NCBI GenBank assembly: GCA_036847185.1
Contig: DAIUAM010000001.1
Span: forward strand, 62,001 to 126,000
Length of the DNA stretch: 64,000 nucleotides
DNA from: UBA4738 sp002413305
GTDB lineage: Bacteria; Actinomycetota; UBA4738
Direction: 5' to 3'
Each line of letters starts with the position of its first letter. Within the stretch, counting starts at the first letter, position 1. Position numbers and translations under genes: made by a program. Below, piece after piece: positions 1 to 7,940 of the stretch. The notes under the pieces are model-generated. The model made no database searches, was not told where the DNA came from, and worked only from the letters and a program-made list of their open reading frames with translations.

Positions 1-1110
1 GTCGGTCGAGGGGGTCTTCCACAGATGGAGAGAAAGGAGGAGGCCGTCATTGCCGCACTCAGCGCCCTCACCGCTGCCGACCCCAACCAAGCGCTGGAGG
101 TCTGGACACGCCCGCCCGTTCGCGGGCCAGCCCAACTGGTATGCGGCGATCTGGGCTTCGACCTGCGGGGCGGTGCTCCACTGGATCCAGTGGTACATGC
201 AGATGGGGTGTGCAGCGTGAGCGGCCAGCATCCAGGAATCGACCCAGCCAGTCATGCCCTCGATCGGGGTGCCGATCTGCAGCTTCGCCGAGCCGGCGAG
301 CGATGCCGTGAGCGCGCGCCCGACCCCGATAACCGCGTCTCCGCTCGCGAACAGCCCGGCCTCGTCCGGGACCGTCTGCCACCGCTTGCCCAGGATCGAG
401 GTCTGCTGTCGGAGTAGGCCGACCGCCGCGTCAAGCTGCCCGGAGGTCAGCTCGTAGGGATCGGTGATCCCCAGGGAGGGCCGATGCGCCATGAGATACA
501 GCGCGGCGTCCGCGATGAACACCGGCTGGCCGAATGCCGTGACCTTTCCCTGATACGCGGAACCCGCCACCCAGGTCGGGGTCCAGCTCAGCGGCGACGC
601 GACCCGAGCCGGGTTGAACAGGAGATAGTTGGGACCGTACAGGAACGGCACGCCGTACAGCCGGCCACCTTCGGAATCGAACGACGGGTCCTGGAACGGC
701 TGGAGCAGGTCCCTCCGTCCGGCCAGGAGCGAACTGTTCAGCGGGGCGACCACGCCTCGGTCGATCAGCCGTCCCACCGCGTCGCCGGACACGCTGCCCC
801 CGTCGAACACGCTCCCGTTCCCCTGCCGGAGCAGACCCACCACCTCGTCCGAGGTGTTCGCGTACTTCACGGTGACCTGACAGCCGGTGGCCTTCTCGAA
901 GGGATGCACCCAGTCGAACCGGGCATCGTTCGTCCCGTCCTCGGCGTAGCCGGCGTAGGCCACCAGGTTCAGCAGGCCCTCCCCGCGTCCGAGCTTCGCC
1001 AGCGCCACGGTGACGGGTCCGTTGTGGCCGCACGCCGAACCCACCACGGCAACGGCCGACAGCCACGCCACGAGCATCCGGTGGGGGCGACGACTGATGG
1101 GGCTGCGCAT
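1..1110 (-). CDS. ABC transporter substrate-binding lipoprotein, PotD-like (3' end outside window)
   Basis: The frame is open from an ATG at 1110 to the window edge (370 residues seen), so the C-terminus is missing. The N-terminus has a basic stretch, a hydrophobic core and a lipobox-like VVGSAC with the lipidation cysteine near residue 27, so the mature protein should be a membrane-anchored binding protein. The following part (LVAYAGYAEDG, HPFEKATGCQVTVKY, then YGVPFLYGPNYLLFN) has the layout of the spermidine/putrescine-binding PotD family (COG0687), which delivers ligand to an ABC permease. No permease or ATPase gene lies to the right, so partners would have to be to the left of the window. 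The ligand is inferred from family only. A weak -10-like CACAAT lies 6 nt upstream of the ATG. Confidence 0.75.
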   Translation of the reverse strand, partial: MRSPISRRPHRMLVAWLSAVAVVGSACGHNGPVTVALAKLGRGEGLLNLVAYAGYAEDGTNDARFDWVHPFEKATGCQVTVKYANTSDEVVGLLRQGNGSVFDGGSVSGDAVGRLIDRGVVAPLNSSLLAGRRDLLQPFQDPSFDSEGGRLYGVPFLYGPNYLLFNPARVASPLSWTPTWVAGSAYQGKVTAFGQPVFIADAALYLMAHRPSLGITDPYELTSGQLDAAVGLLRQQTSILGKRWQTVPDEAGLFASGDAVIGVGRALTASLAGSAKLQIGTPIEGMTGWVDSWMLAAHAAHPICMYHWIQWSTAPQVEAQIAAYQLGWPANGRACPDLQRLVGVGSGEGAECGNDGLLLSLHLWKTPSTD

Positions 1111-1297
1111 GGCGCCATTGTGACGGGGCCTCGAAGGGTTCGCCCCGCGAAGGCGTGGGCCGATACAACCGTTCGGTGGTTGCCGCTCTCTGGGCTGCGG
1201 TTCATACTCGCTCCGGTGCACGGCGGCCCGAGTGGTTCGCCGGTCGCCACCGAGACCCTGACGTGAGAGGACGCGTGATCTTCATGGGCGTGCCGTT

Positions 1298-2560
1298 ATG
1301 GCCTCTCGTACCCGGCGCCGCGCCCGGCGACTCTTCGCCTACTGGCGCTCGGAGAAGCGCACCCTCCGTCAGGGGTACGTCGCCCTTCTGATCTCATCGG
1401 GCGGGGACCTCCTGGCCGGCCTGGCACTGGCTTCGATGTCGCACCGCCTGGAACAGCTTCCGGGGCTCATCGTCCTGATCCCCGCGGCGATCGGGATGCG
1501 CGGCAACATCTTCGGCGCGCTCGGGTCCCGGCTGGGGACGGGCATCCACGCCGGTCTGTTCCGCGCCTCTCGGCGGCGACAGGACTTCTTGCCCCAAAAC
1601 GTCTACGCGGCCGTGGTGCTGACGCTGGCCACCTCGGTGTTCCTGGGACTGGTGGCGCGGGCCGCCGTGCTGGCGTTCCGGCCTCCGGGCGCGACGCTCC
1701 ATCAGGTCCTCTCGGTGTGGGACTTCCTGGTCATCTCGATCCTGGGCGGGCTGATCGGGTCGCTGGTCGTCGGGACGGCCACCGTGGCCATCTCGATCGG
1801 CTCGCAGCGACGGGGCTGGGACCTGGACTCGGTCTCCGCCCCGCTGGTGACCGCCATCGGAGACACGTGCACGCTGCCGGCGCTGTGGGCGGCATCGTTC
1901 CTCGTCCAGATCCGCTATCTGACGGTCACGGTCGCCGCCCTGGCAGGGGTGCTGTGCCTGCTCATCGCCATCCGGGGCATGTTGTCCGACCTGCCGCTCT
2001 CCCGCCGAATCATCCGAGAGTCGATGGCCGTCCTGTTCGTCGCCGGCTCGATCGACATCCTCGCCGGCACCGCCATCGAGTCGAAGGCACAGGGGGTCTT
2101 CTTCCGGTTCCCGGCCCTGCTCGTCCTGCTCCCCGCCTTCCTGGAGGACACCGGTGCGCTGGGCGGGATCCTCTCTTCGCGCCTGGCGTCGAAGCTGCAT
2201 CTCGGCGTCCTGGATCCGAAGGCGTGGCCCGAACCACTGGCCTTTCTCGATGCGTCGCTCAACTTCCTGTTCGCGTTCAGCGTGTTCTCCCTGGTGGCGC
2301 TGTCGGCACAGGTCATCAGCATGGCCACCGGCCAGAACAGCCCGGGGGTCCTGGACATGGTGTCGGTAAGCATGTTCGCAGGCTTCCTGGCCACGATCGT
2401 GTCCTCGGCCATCGCGTACTACGGGGCCGTGGCGACCTTCCGGTTCGGGTGGGATCCGGACAATTTCGGCATCCCCCTGGTCACCAGCCTCATGGATCTG
2501 GCCGGTACCCTGTGTCTCATCCTCGGCGCTGTGGTATTCGTTGGGGTACTGCATGCCTGA
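1298..2560 (+). CDS. MgtE-domain permease (SLC41/COG1824-like), two repeats
   Basis: Integral membrane protein of 420 residues built from two similar halves (about 25-195 and 225-415), each with several hydrophobic helices and the MgtE-type signature P-A-x-I-G-M-R-G-N / F-P-A-L-L-V-L-L-P-A-F. It lacks the N-terminal CBS regulatory region of classical MgtE. Such proteins (COG1824) are predicted divalent-cation transporters, typically magnesium; transport itself is inferred. The last 8 nt overlap the start of the PhoU/TrkA-C gene, so the two are almost certainly co-translated and probably form one transport system. The ATG at 1298 is the first in frame before the conserved region. The gene is divergent from the binding lipoprotein on the left. 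Confidence 0.8.
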   Translation: MASRTRRRARRLFAYWRSEKRTLRQGYVALLISSGGDLLAGLALASMSHRLEQLPGLIVLIPAAIGMRGNIFGALGSRLGTGIHAGLFRASRRRQDFLPQNVYAAVVLTLATSVFLGLVARAAVLAFRPPGATLHQVLSVWDFLVISILGGLIGSLVVGTATVAISIGSQRRGWDLDSVSAPLVTAIGDTCTLPALWAASFLVQIRYLTVTVAALAGVLCLLIAIRGMLSDLPLSRRIIRESMAVLFVAGSIDILAGTAIESKAQGVFFRFPALLVLLPAFLEDTGALGGILSSRLASKLHLGVLDPKAWPEPLAFLDASLNFLFAFSVFSLVALSAQVISMATGQNSPGVLDMVSVSMFAGFLATIVSSAIAYYGAVATFRFGWDPDNFGIPLVTSLMDLAGTLCLILGAVVFVGVLHA

Positions 2561-3752
2561 CGACGATCAACCGAGGAACGTCAAGGAACTGCTCATCGAG
2601 GCGAAGGACGCCTCGGAGCTGATGATCGACCTCGCCTACGCGGCCGTCTTCTTCAAGGACGAGGACATGGCCGAGGAGGTCGAGGTCCTCGAGGAGCGAC
2701 TCGACGGCTACCTCCGGCGGCTGCGGGAGATCTCGATGCTCGCGGCCCGCTCCCCCGAGGATGCCGAGGCGATGGCGAACGTCCTGCACCTGGCGGGAGC
2801 CATCGAGCAGATCGGACAGGCGGCCTCCGACATCGGGCGGGTGATCACGGCGAAGCTGGGGATCCCCGACGTCCTCCGCCCCGACCTGCGGCACGCCGAC
2901 GAGATCGTCGGACGCGTGCGGGTGCGAGAGGGCGCGCCGTGCGTGGGGCGCTCGCTGAAGGAGCTGCTGCTGCCGTCGGAGACCGGCATGTGGCTGATCG
3001 CCGTGCGGCGGGGCGACCAATGGGAGTTCGACCCCCAGGCCGAGACCGTGCTCAACGAGGGCGACGTGCTCCTGTTCCAGGGGCCGGAGGAGGGCGTGAA
3101 CCTGATCCGGGCGATAGCCGGGGCGCCGCCGCTGCCCGAGCCGCCGGAGACCGACACTCCCCCGCTGACCGAGCTCGACCGGGCGGTCGACATCCTGGTC
3201 GAGATGAAGAACTCGGCCGAGGTCGCCGTGGGACTGGCGTATTCGGCGCTGTTGTTCAAGGACCGTGCCCTCGCGGCTGAGGTGGCCACGCTGGAGGCGC
3301 GTTCGGACATCCTGCACGACGAGCTCGAGTCCTGGGTGTTGAAGTCGGCTCCTGAGGCTCGCAACACCGACGAGCTCCGCGGGCTCCTTCGGCTGGGATA
3401 CGCCAGCGAGACGATCTTCGACGCTGCGCGGGACATGACGTGGCTGGTCGAGAACGGCGAGGAGCTCCACCCGGTGATCCAGATGGCGCTCGAGGAGTCC
3501 GAAGAGGTGGCCAGCCAAACGGTCGTCGAGCGCGGCTCGCGCGCCGAAGGCCGTTCGCTCAAGGAGCTCCAGCTCGAGACGGAGACCGGGATGTTCGTCC
3601 TGGCCGTCCAGCGCGGGCGACGATGGATCTACCGGCCCCGCCCGGGGGTCGGGCTCGAGGCGGGGGACCGGGTCATCTCGATCGGACCCGAGGAGGGTGT
3701 GGCGGAGCTCGAGTCATTGACCCGAGCGCCCGCCACCGTGATGAGCGGCTGA
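2553..3752 (+). CDS. PhoU/TrkA-C double-domain cytoplasmic regulator of a cation transporter
   Basis: Soluble protein of 399 residues made of a duplicated module: PhoU-like helical domain (about 10-105), TrkA-C/RCK-C domain (about 115-200), second PhoU-like domain (about 210-305) and second TrkA-C domain (about 310-395). The two TrkA-C copies share the pattern GRSLKEL-x-L-x-(T)ETGM-x-(L/V)-x-AV-x-RG. TrkA-C domains usually bind a small ligand and gate an attached channel; in several actinobacteria COG3273 proteins of this architecture sit beside COG1824 permeases. The ATG at 2553, overlapping the permease stop, is preferred over the in-frame TTG at 2541. Role inferred from domains and coupling. 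Confidence 0.78.
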   Translation: MPDDDQPRNVKELLIEAKDASELMIDLAYAAVFFKDEDMAEEVEVLEERLDGYLRRLREISMLAARSPEDAEAMANVLHLAGAIEQIGQAASDIGRVITAKLGIPDVLRPDLRHADEIVGRVRVREGAPCVGRSLKELLLPSETGMWLIAVRRGDQWEFDPQAETVLNEGDVLLFQGPEEGVNLIRAIAGAPPLPEPPETDTPPLTELDRAVDILVEMKNSAEVAVGLAYSALLFKDRALAAEVATLEARSDILHDELESWVLKSAPEARNTDELRGLLRLGYASETIFDAARDMTWLVENGEELHPVIQMALEESEEVASQTVVERGSRAEGRSLKELQLETETGMFVLAVQRGRRWIYRPRPGVGLEAGDRVISIGPEEGVAELESLTRAPATVMSG

Positions 3753-3773
3753 GACGGCCGAACCATCCGGACC

Positions 3774-4736
3774 TCAGCCGACCGGCTGGCGGACCGACGA
3801 CGGGAGCGAGAACACCATGTGCTCCTCGACCGTCCGGAGCTGTTCGACCTCCGTGGTGCCCAGCTCCTTCAGGTGGTCGATGACGCGTTCGACCAGCCAT
3901 TCGGGCGCGGAAGCTCCACTGGTCACCCCGATCGTCTCGGCGCCTGCCAGCCACTCGGGCCGGATCTCGGATTCGTCGTCGACGAGGTGGGCGCGACACC
4001 CCAGCGCCCGGGCCACCTCGACCAGCCGGCGCGAGTTCGAGGAGTTGTCCGAACCGATCACCAGAATCACATCGGACCGCCCGGCAAGCTCCTTCACCGC
4101 CTCCTGCCGGTTCTGTGTCGCGTAGCAGATGTCGTCCCGCGGGGGGGCTTCGAGCAACGGGAAGCGCCGGCGGAGGACGTCGATGACCTCGTTCGTCTCG
4201 TCGACGGAGAGCGTGGTCTGGGAGAGGTACACCACCCGGGCTGGATCGGGGATCTCGACGGTTTCGGCTTCCTCAGGCGAGCCGACCAGGATCACGTGTC
4301 CGGGCGCCTCGCCGCTGGTCCCGACGACCTCTTCGTGGCCCTCGTGGCCGATGAGGAGGATCGTCATGCCCTCGCGGGCGAACCGCCGCGCCTCCAGGTG
4401 GACCTTCGTCACCAGCGGACAGGTGGCGTCGATCACCGAGAGCCGCCGGCGGGCGGAGTTCTCGTACACGTCCGGGGCTACGCCGTGCGCGGACAGGATG
4501 AGCACCGAGGCCTCGGGGACCTCGCGTTCGTCGTCGACGAAGACCGCCCCCTTGGACTCGAGGTCCCGGACGACGTGGATGTTGTGGACGATCTGCTTGC
4601 GCACGAAGACCGGCGGACCATAGATCCGAAGAGCCCGCTCGACGGTGTCCACCGCCCGCTCCACGCCCGCGCAGTAGCCGCGCGGCCACGCCAGAAGGAT
4701 GCGTTTGGGAGCGGGGGACGCTTCGATACCGGTCAT
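3774..4736 (-). CDS. ispH: 4-hydroxy-3-methylbut-2-enyl diphosphate reductase
   Basis: IspH (LytB) makes IPP and DMAPP from HMBPP in the last step of the MEP isoprenoid pathway, using a [4Fe-4S] cluster. All three cluster cysteines are visible with the normal context: C22 in PRGYCAGV, C106 in DATCPLVTKVH and C204 in ICYATQNRQ. The catalytic region GHEGHEEVVGTSGE and the C-terminal TSGASAPEWLV are also intact. The length of 320 residues is normal. I chose the ATG at 4736 rather than the in-frame ATG at 4745, because the upstream ATG is part of the -10 box TACGAT, which would put the transcript start at or next to 4736. It is transcribed alone, convergent with the PhoU/TrkA-C gene. Confidence 0.95.
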   Translation of the reverse strand: MTGIEASPAPKRILLAWPRGYCAGVERAVDTVERALRIYGPPVFVRKQIVHNIHVVRDLESKGAVFVDDEREVPEASVLILSAHGVAPDVYENSARRRLSVIDATCPLVTKVHLEARRFAREGMTILLIGHEGHEEVVGTSGEAPGHVILVGSPEEAETVEIPDPARVVYLSQTTLSVDETNEVIDVLRRRFPLLEAPPRDDICYATQNRQEAVKELAGRSDVILVIGSDNSSNSRRLVEVARALGCRAHLVDDESEIRPEWLAGAETIGVTSGASAPEWLVERVIDHLKELGTTEVEQLRTVEEHMVFSLPSSVRQPVG

Positions 4737-4743
4737 CGACACC

Positions 4744-4749
4744 ATCGTA
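4744..4749 (-). promoter_or_regulatory. -10 box TACGAT of ispH (leaderless)
   Basis: On the minus strand TACGAT ends 7 nt before the ATG at 4736, so transcription should start at the start codon. No convincing -35 is visible. The same spacing recurs at many genes in this window. Confidence 0.5.
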
Positions 4750-5074
4750 CCCGGTGGCCGGAGGCCCTCCTCCGGGCTCGCCACGCCGTGACGAACTCTC
4801 CATCCGATAGCAGTGCGAGAGACCTCCCGATTCACGAATGCACGAGCTCGGATGACATCGGATCGAACACTCCGGTACACTCGGCGCCTCGTACACACCG
4901 CGCTCACCGCCGGATCGCACGCCTCCCTTCCCCTCACCAAGATCGCTGGCATGCGTGCGTCCCGCGGAGCAAGCGCCCGAATCACCGAGGAGGTGAGCCG
5001 CACACCCGCGACCTTCCGTGCCCAGGCCAGGGGCCGATAACCCTGTCCGAGCGTCGGGGGTGAGACCAGAGCCC
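4750..5074. other. Intergenic region between ispH and the rpf-like gene
   Basis: About 325 nt between divergent genes. It holds the ispH promoter at its left end and a likely promoter for the rpf-like gene at 4852-4881, which would leave a leader of roughly 190 nt. The leader can form GC-rich hairpins, but I recognise no conserved riboswitch core. A 75-codon frame at 4813-5040 has no family resemblance and is not called. Confidence 0.5.
4852..4881 (+). promoter_or_regulatory. Probable promoter of the rpf-like gene
   Basis: ATGACA (4852-4857, five of six matches to TTGACA) is followed after 18 nt by TACACT (4876-4881). Predicted start near 4888, giving an unusually long leader of about 190 nt before the GTG at 5075. 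Confidence 0.45.
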
Positions 5075-5614
5075 GTGACAAAACGACCGCACCATCCGTT
5101 CCGGCTGGTGGTCATCCCACTACTCGTTTCGCTGATGATCCCAGCCCTCGCGGTGGCCCAGAACGAGCCGACCGCGACCCGACGAGTGACCTCGTCCTCC
5201 CGCCCCTCCGCCGGCTACGTCGACTCGGCCCTGGCTACCGCCGCGAACCGCAGCGCCGAGATCCCGCCCGACCGCTACTACGAGCACCGCGCCTGGCTGG
5301 CGGGCCTGCGGCGCAAGGCGGCCGTCGAGGCTCGGGCCTCCTCAAGAAGCTTCGGCACGTCGCCATCGTCGGGCGGCGTGGACTGGTACGCCATCGCCTC
5401 CTGCGAGTCGGGCGGGCGCTGGGACCTCAACACCGGCAACGGATACTGGGGAGGCCTCCAGTTCGCGCCGCACACCTGGTTGGCGGGCGGCGGCGGGCCG
5501 TTCGACGGCGTCGGACCCTTCCCCTACTCGGCCGCCCAGCAGATCGCGGTCGCCCAGCGGATCTACGCTTCCGTCGGGTTGAGCGCGTGGCCGTACTGCG
5601 GCCGGTTCGGCTAG
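5075..5614 (+). CDS. Secreted transglycosylase-like (Rpf-type) cell-wall protein
   Basis: A 179-residue protein with a signal peptide (hydrophobic LVVIPLLVSLMIPALAVA) and a C-terminal resuscitation-promoting-factor/transglycosylase-like domain from about residue 100: DWYAIASCESGG-RW with the catalytic glutamate in CESG, then GYWGGLQFAPHTW. Two cysteines (in ASCESG and WPYCGRF) can form the usual disulfide. Rpf proteins are lysozyme-like enzymes that cleave peptidoglycan and help growth restart from dormancy in actinobacteria. The residues between signal and domain are a short charged linker without LysM or G5 domains. The GTG at 5075 is chosen because it gives a well-shaped signal peptide; an upstream in-frame ATG at 5018 would add 19 unlikely residues. 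Confidence 0.8.
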   Translation: MTKRPHHPFRLVVIPLLVSLMIPALAVAQNEPTATRRVTSSSRPSAGYVDSALATAANRSAEIPPDRYYEHRAWLAGLRRKAAVEARASSRSFGTSPSSGGVDWYAIASCESGGRWDLNTGNGYWGGLQFAPHTWLAGGGGPFDGVGPFPYSAAQQIAVAQRIYASVGLSAWPYCGRFG

Positions 5615-5642
5615 CCCGGACCGGGCGACATCCGGCGATCGC

Positions 5643-5984
5643 TCAGGACGGGACCGGGCGGCCCGTCCGGGGGACCCCCAGGATGGCCGCTTTCGTCTCG
5701 CTCAGGGACCCGGCGACGTCATCGACTCCATCGAGGTGGCCGATGCTCACCAGCCGGGCCTTCGGGGCGAGCTCGCGCACGGCGCGAACCGCGTCCTCAC
5801 CCAGATCCGCGTGCAGCACGACCACCTCCGGCTGCCAGTCCTCGAGCTGCGCCCGAAGCTCCGTGAGGGACGCCGCGCCGCCGACCAGCTCCCATTCGAC
5901 GGCCACGGCGGCGCGCTTCAGCTCGGCCAGCGCGGCCGGATCCGCGGCAGCGCACAGGACCTTCAGGGCGCGACACCCGACCAC
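5643..5984 (-). CDS. Small receiver-like (degenerate response-regulator) protein
   Basis: A 113-residue protein with the alternating pattern of a response-regulator receiver fold (LKVLCAAADP, ELVGGAASL, PEVVVLHADLG, KARLVSIGH) but no DNA-binding or output domain. The usual phospho-accepting aspartate after the third strand is not clearly present: the strand ends VVVLH, with an Asp two positions later, and there is no acidic pair at the N-terminus. It is therefore probably a pseudo-receiver. The start is a GTG at 5984, 2 nt past the stop of the AI-2E family gene, so the two are co-transcribed and perhaps linked in function. No family assigned. Confidence 0.55.
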   Translation of the reverse strand: MVGCRALKVLCAAADPAALAELKRAAVAVEWELVGGAASLTELRAQLEDWQPEVVVLHADLGEDAVRAVRELAPKARLVSIGHLDGVDDVAGSLSETKAAILGVPRTGRPVPS

Positions 5985-5986
5985 GG

Positions 5987-7153
5987 CTAGCCCGGCACCC
6001 CGATCGCCGGCTCGCCGGCCGGCGGGGGCGAGGCCGGCGGAGCGGTCCCGAGCATCCGGGGGAACACGCTCTCCCGGAGGAAGAAGTGGATGACGCCGGC
6101 GACCGGGATGGCGGCCAGGATGCCCCAGAACCCCAGCAGTTCGGCGCCCAGAACCACCGCCAGCAGGATCACCACCGGATGCAGGTTCGTGGTCTCCTTC
6201 AGGATGATCGGCGACAGGATGTAGCCGTCGATCACGTGGGCGAACACGACCACCGCCAGGACCACGAACAGGAACGACGGCGGCTTGGTGAGGATCGCCA
6301 CCAGCGCCACGGGCGCGCCACCGATCCACGACCCAAGCATCGGGACGAGGTTCGCCACCCCTACCACGATGCCCAGGATCAGCCAGAACTGCAGATGGAC
6401 CAGGAACAGGCCGATCGTGGCGATCAGCCCGACGGCGGCCGAGACGATGAGCCGGGCCCGCACGTAGCCGGACACGATCCGACGGACCTCGTCCAGCGGG
6501 GCCGCCCAGGCGTCGCGGCTCCCCGGAGGGACCATGGCCAGGATCCCGCGGGTCGTCTCGGGGAGGGACAGCAGCAGCAGGAACCCGAGGAACCCGCCCA
6601 GGACCAGCACGATCCCCACGTGGGCAAGCTTCAGGCCGGCCGCCGTGAGCGTGTTCAGGGCCTTCGGAGCGTTGCCGGCGTGGTCGTGGAGCCACGTCTG
6701 GATCGACATCCCGATCCGGTGCAGCACGGGGTCGTGCGACCGCGTCAGCCCGTCGAACAGGTTTCCGCCCTTGCGGACCAACCCGGGCGCCGAACCGACC
6801 AGCGACTGGCTCTGGTGGATGATGATCGGGACCAGCAGGTCCACCAGTCCGACTACCAGCATGACGGCGGCGGCGAACACGATCGTGGCCGCCAGCCGCC
6901 GCGGCATGCCCCATGCCACCAGCTTGCGCACCAGCGGGTTCAGGACGAACACGACCATGGCCGCAACGACCAGGTAGGGGAAGACGTTGGCCAGGCGGGA
7001 CAGCGCCTTGGCCAGGGCGTACAGGACGATGGCCGCCCCGATCCCGGTCCAGGCCACCACGCCCCATCCGACCAGCCGGCGCCCGCGGCCGCCGGCAGGC
7101 ATCAGTCGCTCGAGATGGTCGCGGATGGACAGCCGGTCGACCGATTCGTCCAT
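5987..7153 (-). CDS. AI-2E family transporter (PerM/YtvI type)
   Basis: A membrane protein of 388 residues with about eight hydrophobic segments and the family signature in the second half (VGVANLVPMLGSWIGG-P, HVIDGYILSPIILKE, HPVVILLAVVLGAELLGFWG). The family (COG0628) includes the AI-2 exporter TqsA and several Na+/H+ antiporters; substrate cannot be told from sequence. It starts at the ATG at 7153, directly behind a -10 box, and is divergent from the SDR gene. The receiver-like gene follows after 2 nt. Confidence 0.85.
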   Translation of the reverse strand: MDESVDRLSIRDHLERLMPAGGRGRRLVGWGVVAWTGIGAAIVLYALAKALSRLANVFPYLVVAAMVVFVLNPLVRKLVAWGMPRRLAATIVFAAAVMLVVGLVDLLVPIIIHQSQSLVGSAPGLVRKGGNLFDGLTRSHDPVLHRIGMSIQTWLHDHAGNAPKALNTLTAAGLKLAHVGIVLVLGGFLGFLLLLSLPETTRGILAMVPPGSRDAWAAPLDEVRRIVSGYVRARLIVSAAVGLIATIGLFLVHLQFWLILGIVVGVANLVPMLGSWIGGAPVALVAILTKPPSFLFVVLAVVVFAHVIDGYILSPIILKETTNLHPVVILLAVVLGAELLGFWGILAAIPVAGVIHFFLRESVFPRMLGTAPPASPPPAGEPAIGVPG

Positions 7154-7161
7154 GAATCGCC

Positions 7162-7167
7162 AGCGTA
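7162..7167 (-). promoter_or_regulatory. -10 box TACGCT of the AI-2E family gene (leaderless)
   Basis: Minus-strand TACGCT ends 8 nt before the ATG at 7153. A weak -35 (TTACAG) lies 16 nt upstream. It lies back-to-back with the SDR promoter. Confidence 0.5.
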
Positions 7168-7186
7168 CCGTGCTTCGGGCGCCCTG

Positions 7187-7192
7187 TAAGCT
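7187..7192 (+). promoter_or_regulatory. -10 box TAAGCT of the SDR gene
   Basis: TAAGCT ends 10 nt before the ATG at 7203, fitting a leaderless or nearly leaderless transcript. No clear -35. Confidence 0.4.
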
Positions 7193-7202
7193 CGAACACC
7201 GT

Positions 7203-7940
7203 ATGGGCGAACGGGGCGTGGCGATCGTGACAGGAGCCTCCGCCGGGATCGGGGCGGCGACGGCCCGCGGACTGGCGGCGGCCGGTTTCGACGTGGTGGT
7301 CGGCGCCCGGCGCGAAGACCGCCTGCGGGAGGTGGCCGGCCCGATCGGGGCCCGGGCGCTTCCGCTCGACGTCACCGACCCGGCCTCGGTCGAAGCCTTC
7401 GCCGCGGCGGTGCCCGAGTGCCGCGTCCTGGTCAACAACGCGGGCGGCGCGCTCGGCCGCGACACCGTCGCCGACGCCCAGCTCGAGGACTGGCGGTGGA
7501 TGTTCGAGGCGAACGTCCTCGGGACCGCCGCCACGACCAAGGCGTTCCTGCCCGCCCTGGAGCGGTCCGGGGATGGCCACGTCGTCGTGGTCGGGAGCAT
7601 CGCCGGATTCCAGACCTATCCCTCCGGGGCTGGATACACCGGCGCGAAGCACGCGGAACGCGCCCTCACGAAGACATTGCGGGTCGAATTGCTCGGCAAG
7701 CCGATCCGGGTGACGGAGATCGACCCCGGCCTGGTGGAAACCGAGTTCAGCCTGGTGCGGTTCAAGGGCGACGAGGAGCGCGCCAGGCAGGTCTACGCCG
7801 GCATCACGCCGCTCTCGGCCGAGGACGTCGCGGACTGCATCGTGTGGGCCGTCACCCGCCCGAGCCACGTGAACATCGACGAGATCGTCGTGATGCCGCG
7901 CGACCAGGCGAACGCGAACCTGATCCACCGGCGGCCGTGA
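7203..7940 (+). CDS. Short-chain dehydrogenase/reductase (YdfG-like)
   Basis: A classical SDR of 245 residues: cofactor loop TGASAGIG (about residues 10-17), arginine after strand 2 (VGARRED) suggesting NADP(H), NNAGGA motif, catalytic Ser in VVGSIAG and Tyr/Lys in YTGAK. The C-terminal end DEIVVMPRDQANANLIHR is typical of the YdfG subgroup, which oxidises serine, 3-hydroxypropionate or similar hydroxy acids; the substrate here is unproven. The stop overlaps the GTG of the GNAT gene (GTGA), so the two are translationally coupled. Confidence 0.85.
   Translation: MGERGVAIVTGASAGIGAATARGLAAAGFDVVVGARREDRLREVAGPIGARALPLDVTDPASVEAFAAAVPECRVLVNNAGGALGRDTVADAQLEDWRWMFEANVLGTAATTKAFLPALERSGDGHVVVVGSIAGFQTYPSGAGYTGAKHAERALTKTLRVELLGKPIRVTEIDPGLVETEFSLVRFKGDEERARQVYAGITPLSAEDVADCIVWAVTRPSHVNIDEIVVMPRDQANANLIHRRP

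Noticed and set aside
4813..5040. 75-codon frame in the leader of the rpf-like gene
   Set aside because: No family-like features and no ribosome site; more likely untranslated leader.
4888..5074. c-di-AMP (ydaO-type) riboswitch before the rpf-like gene
   Set aside because: The expected conserved cores (GGGGGACC-like and GGGUGAA-like blocks in order) are not present.
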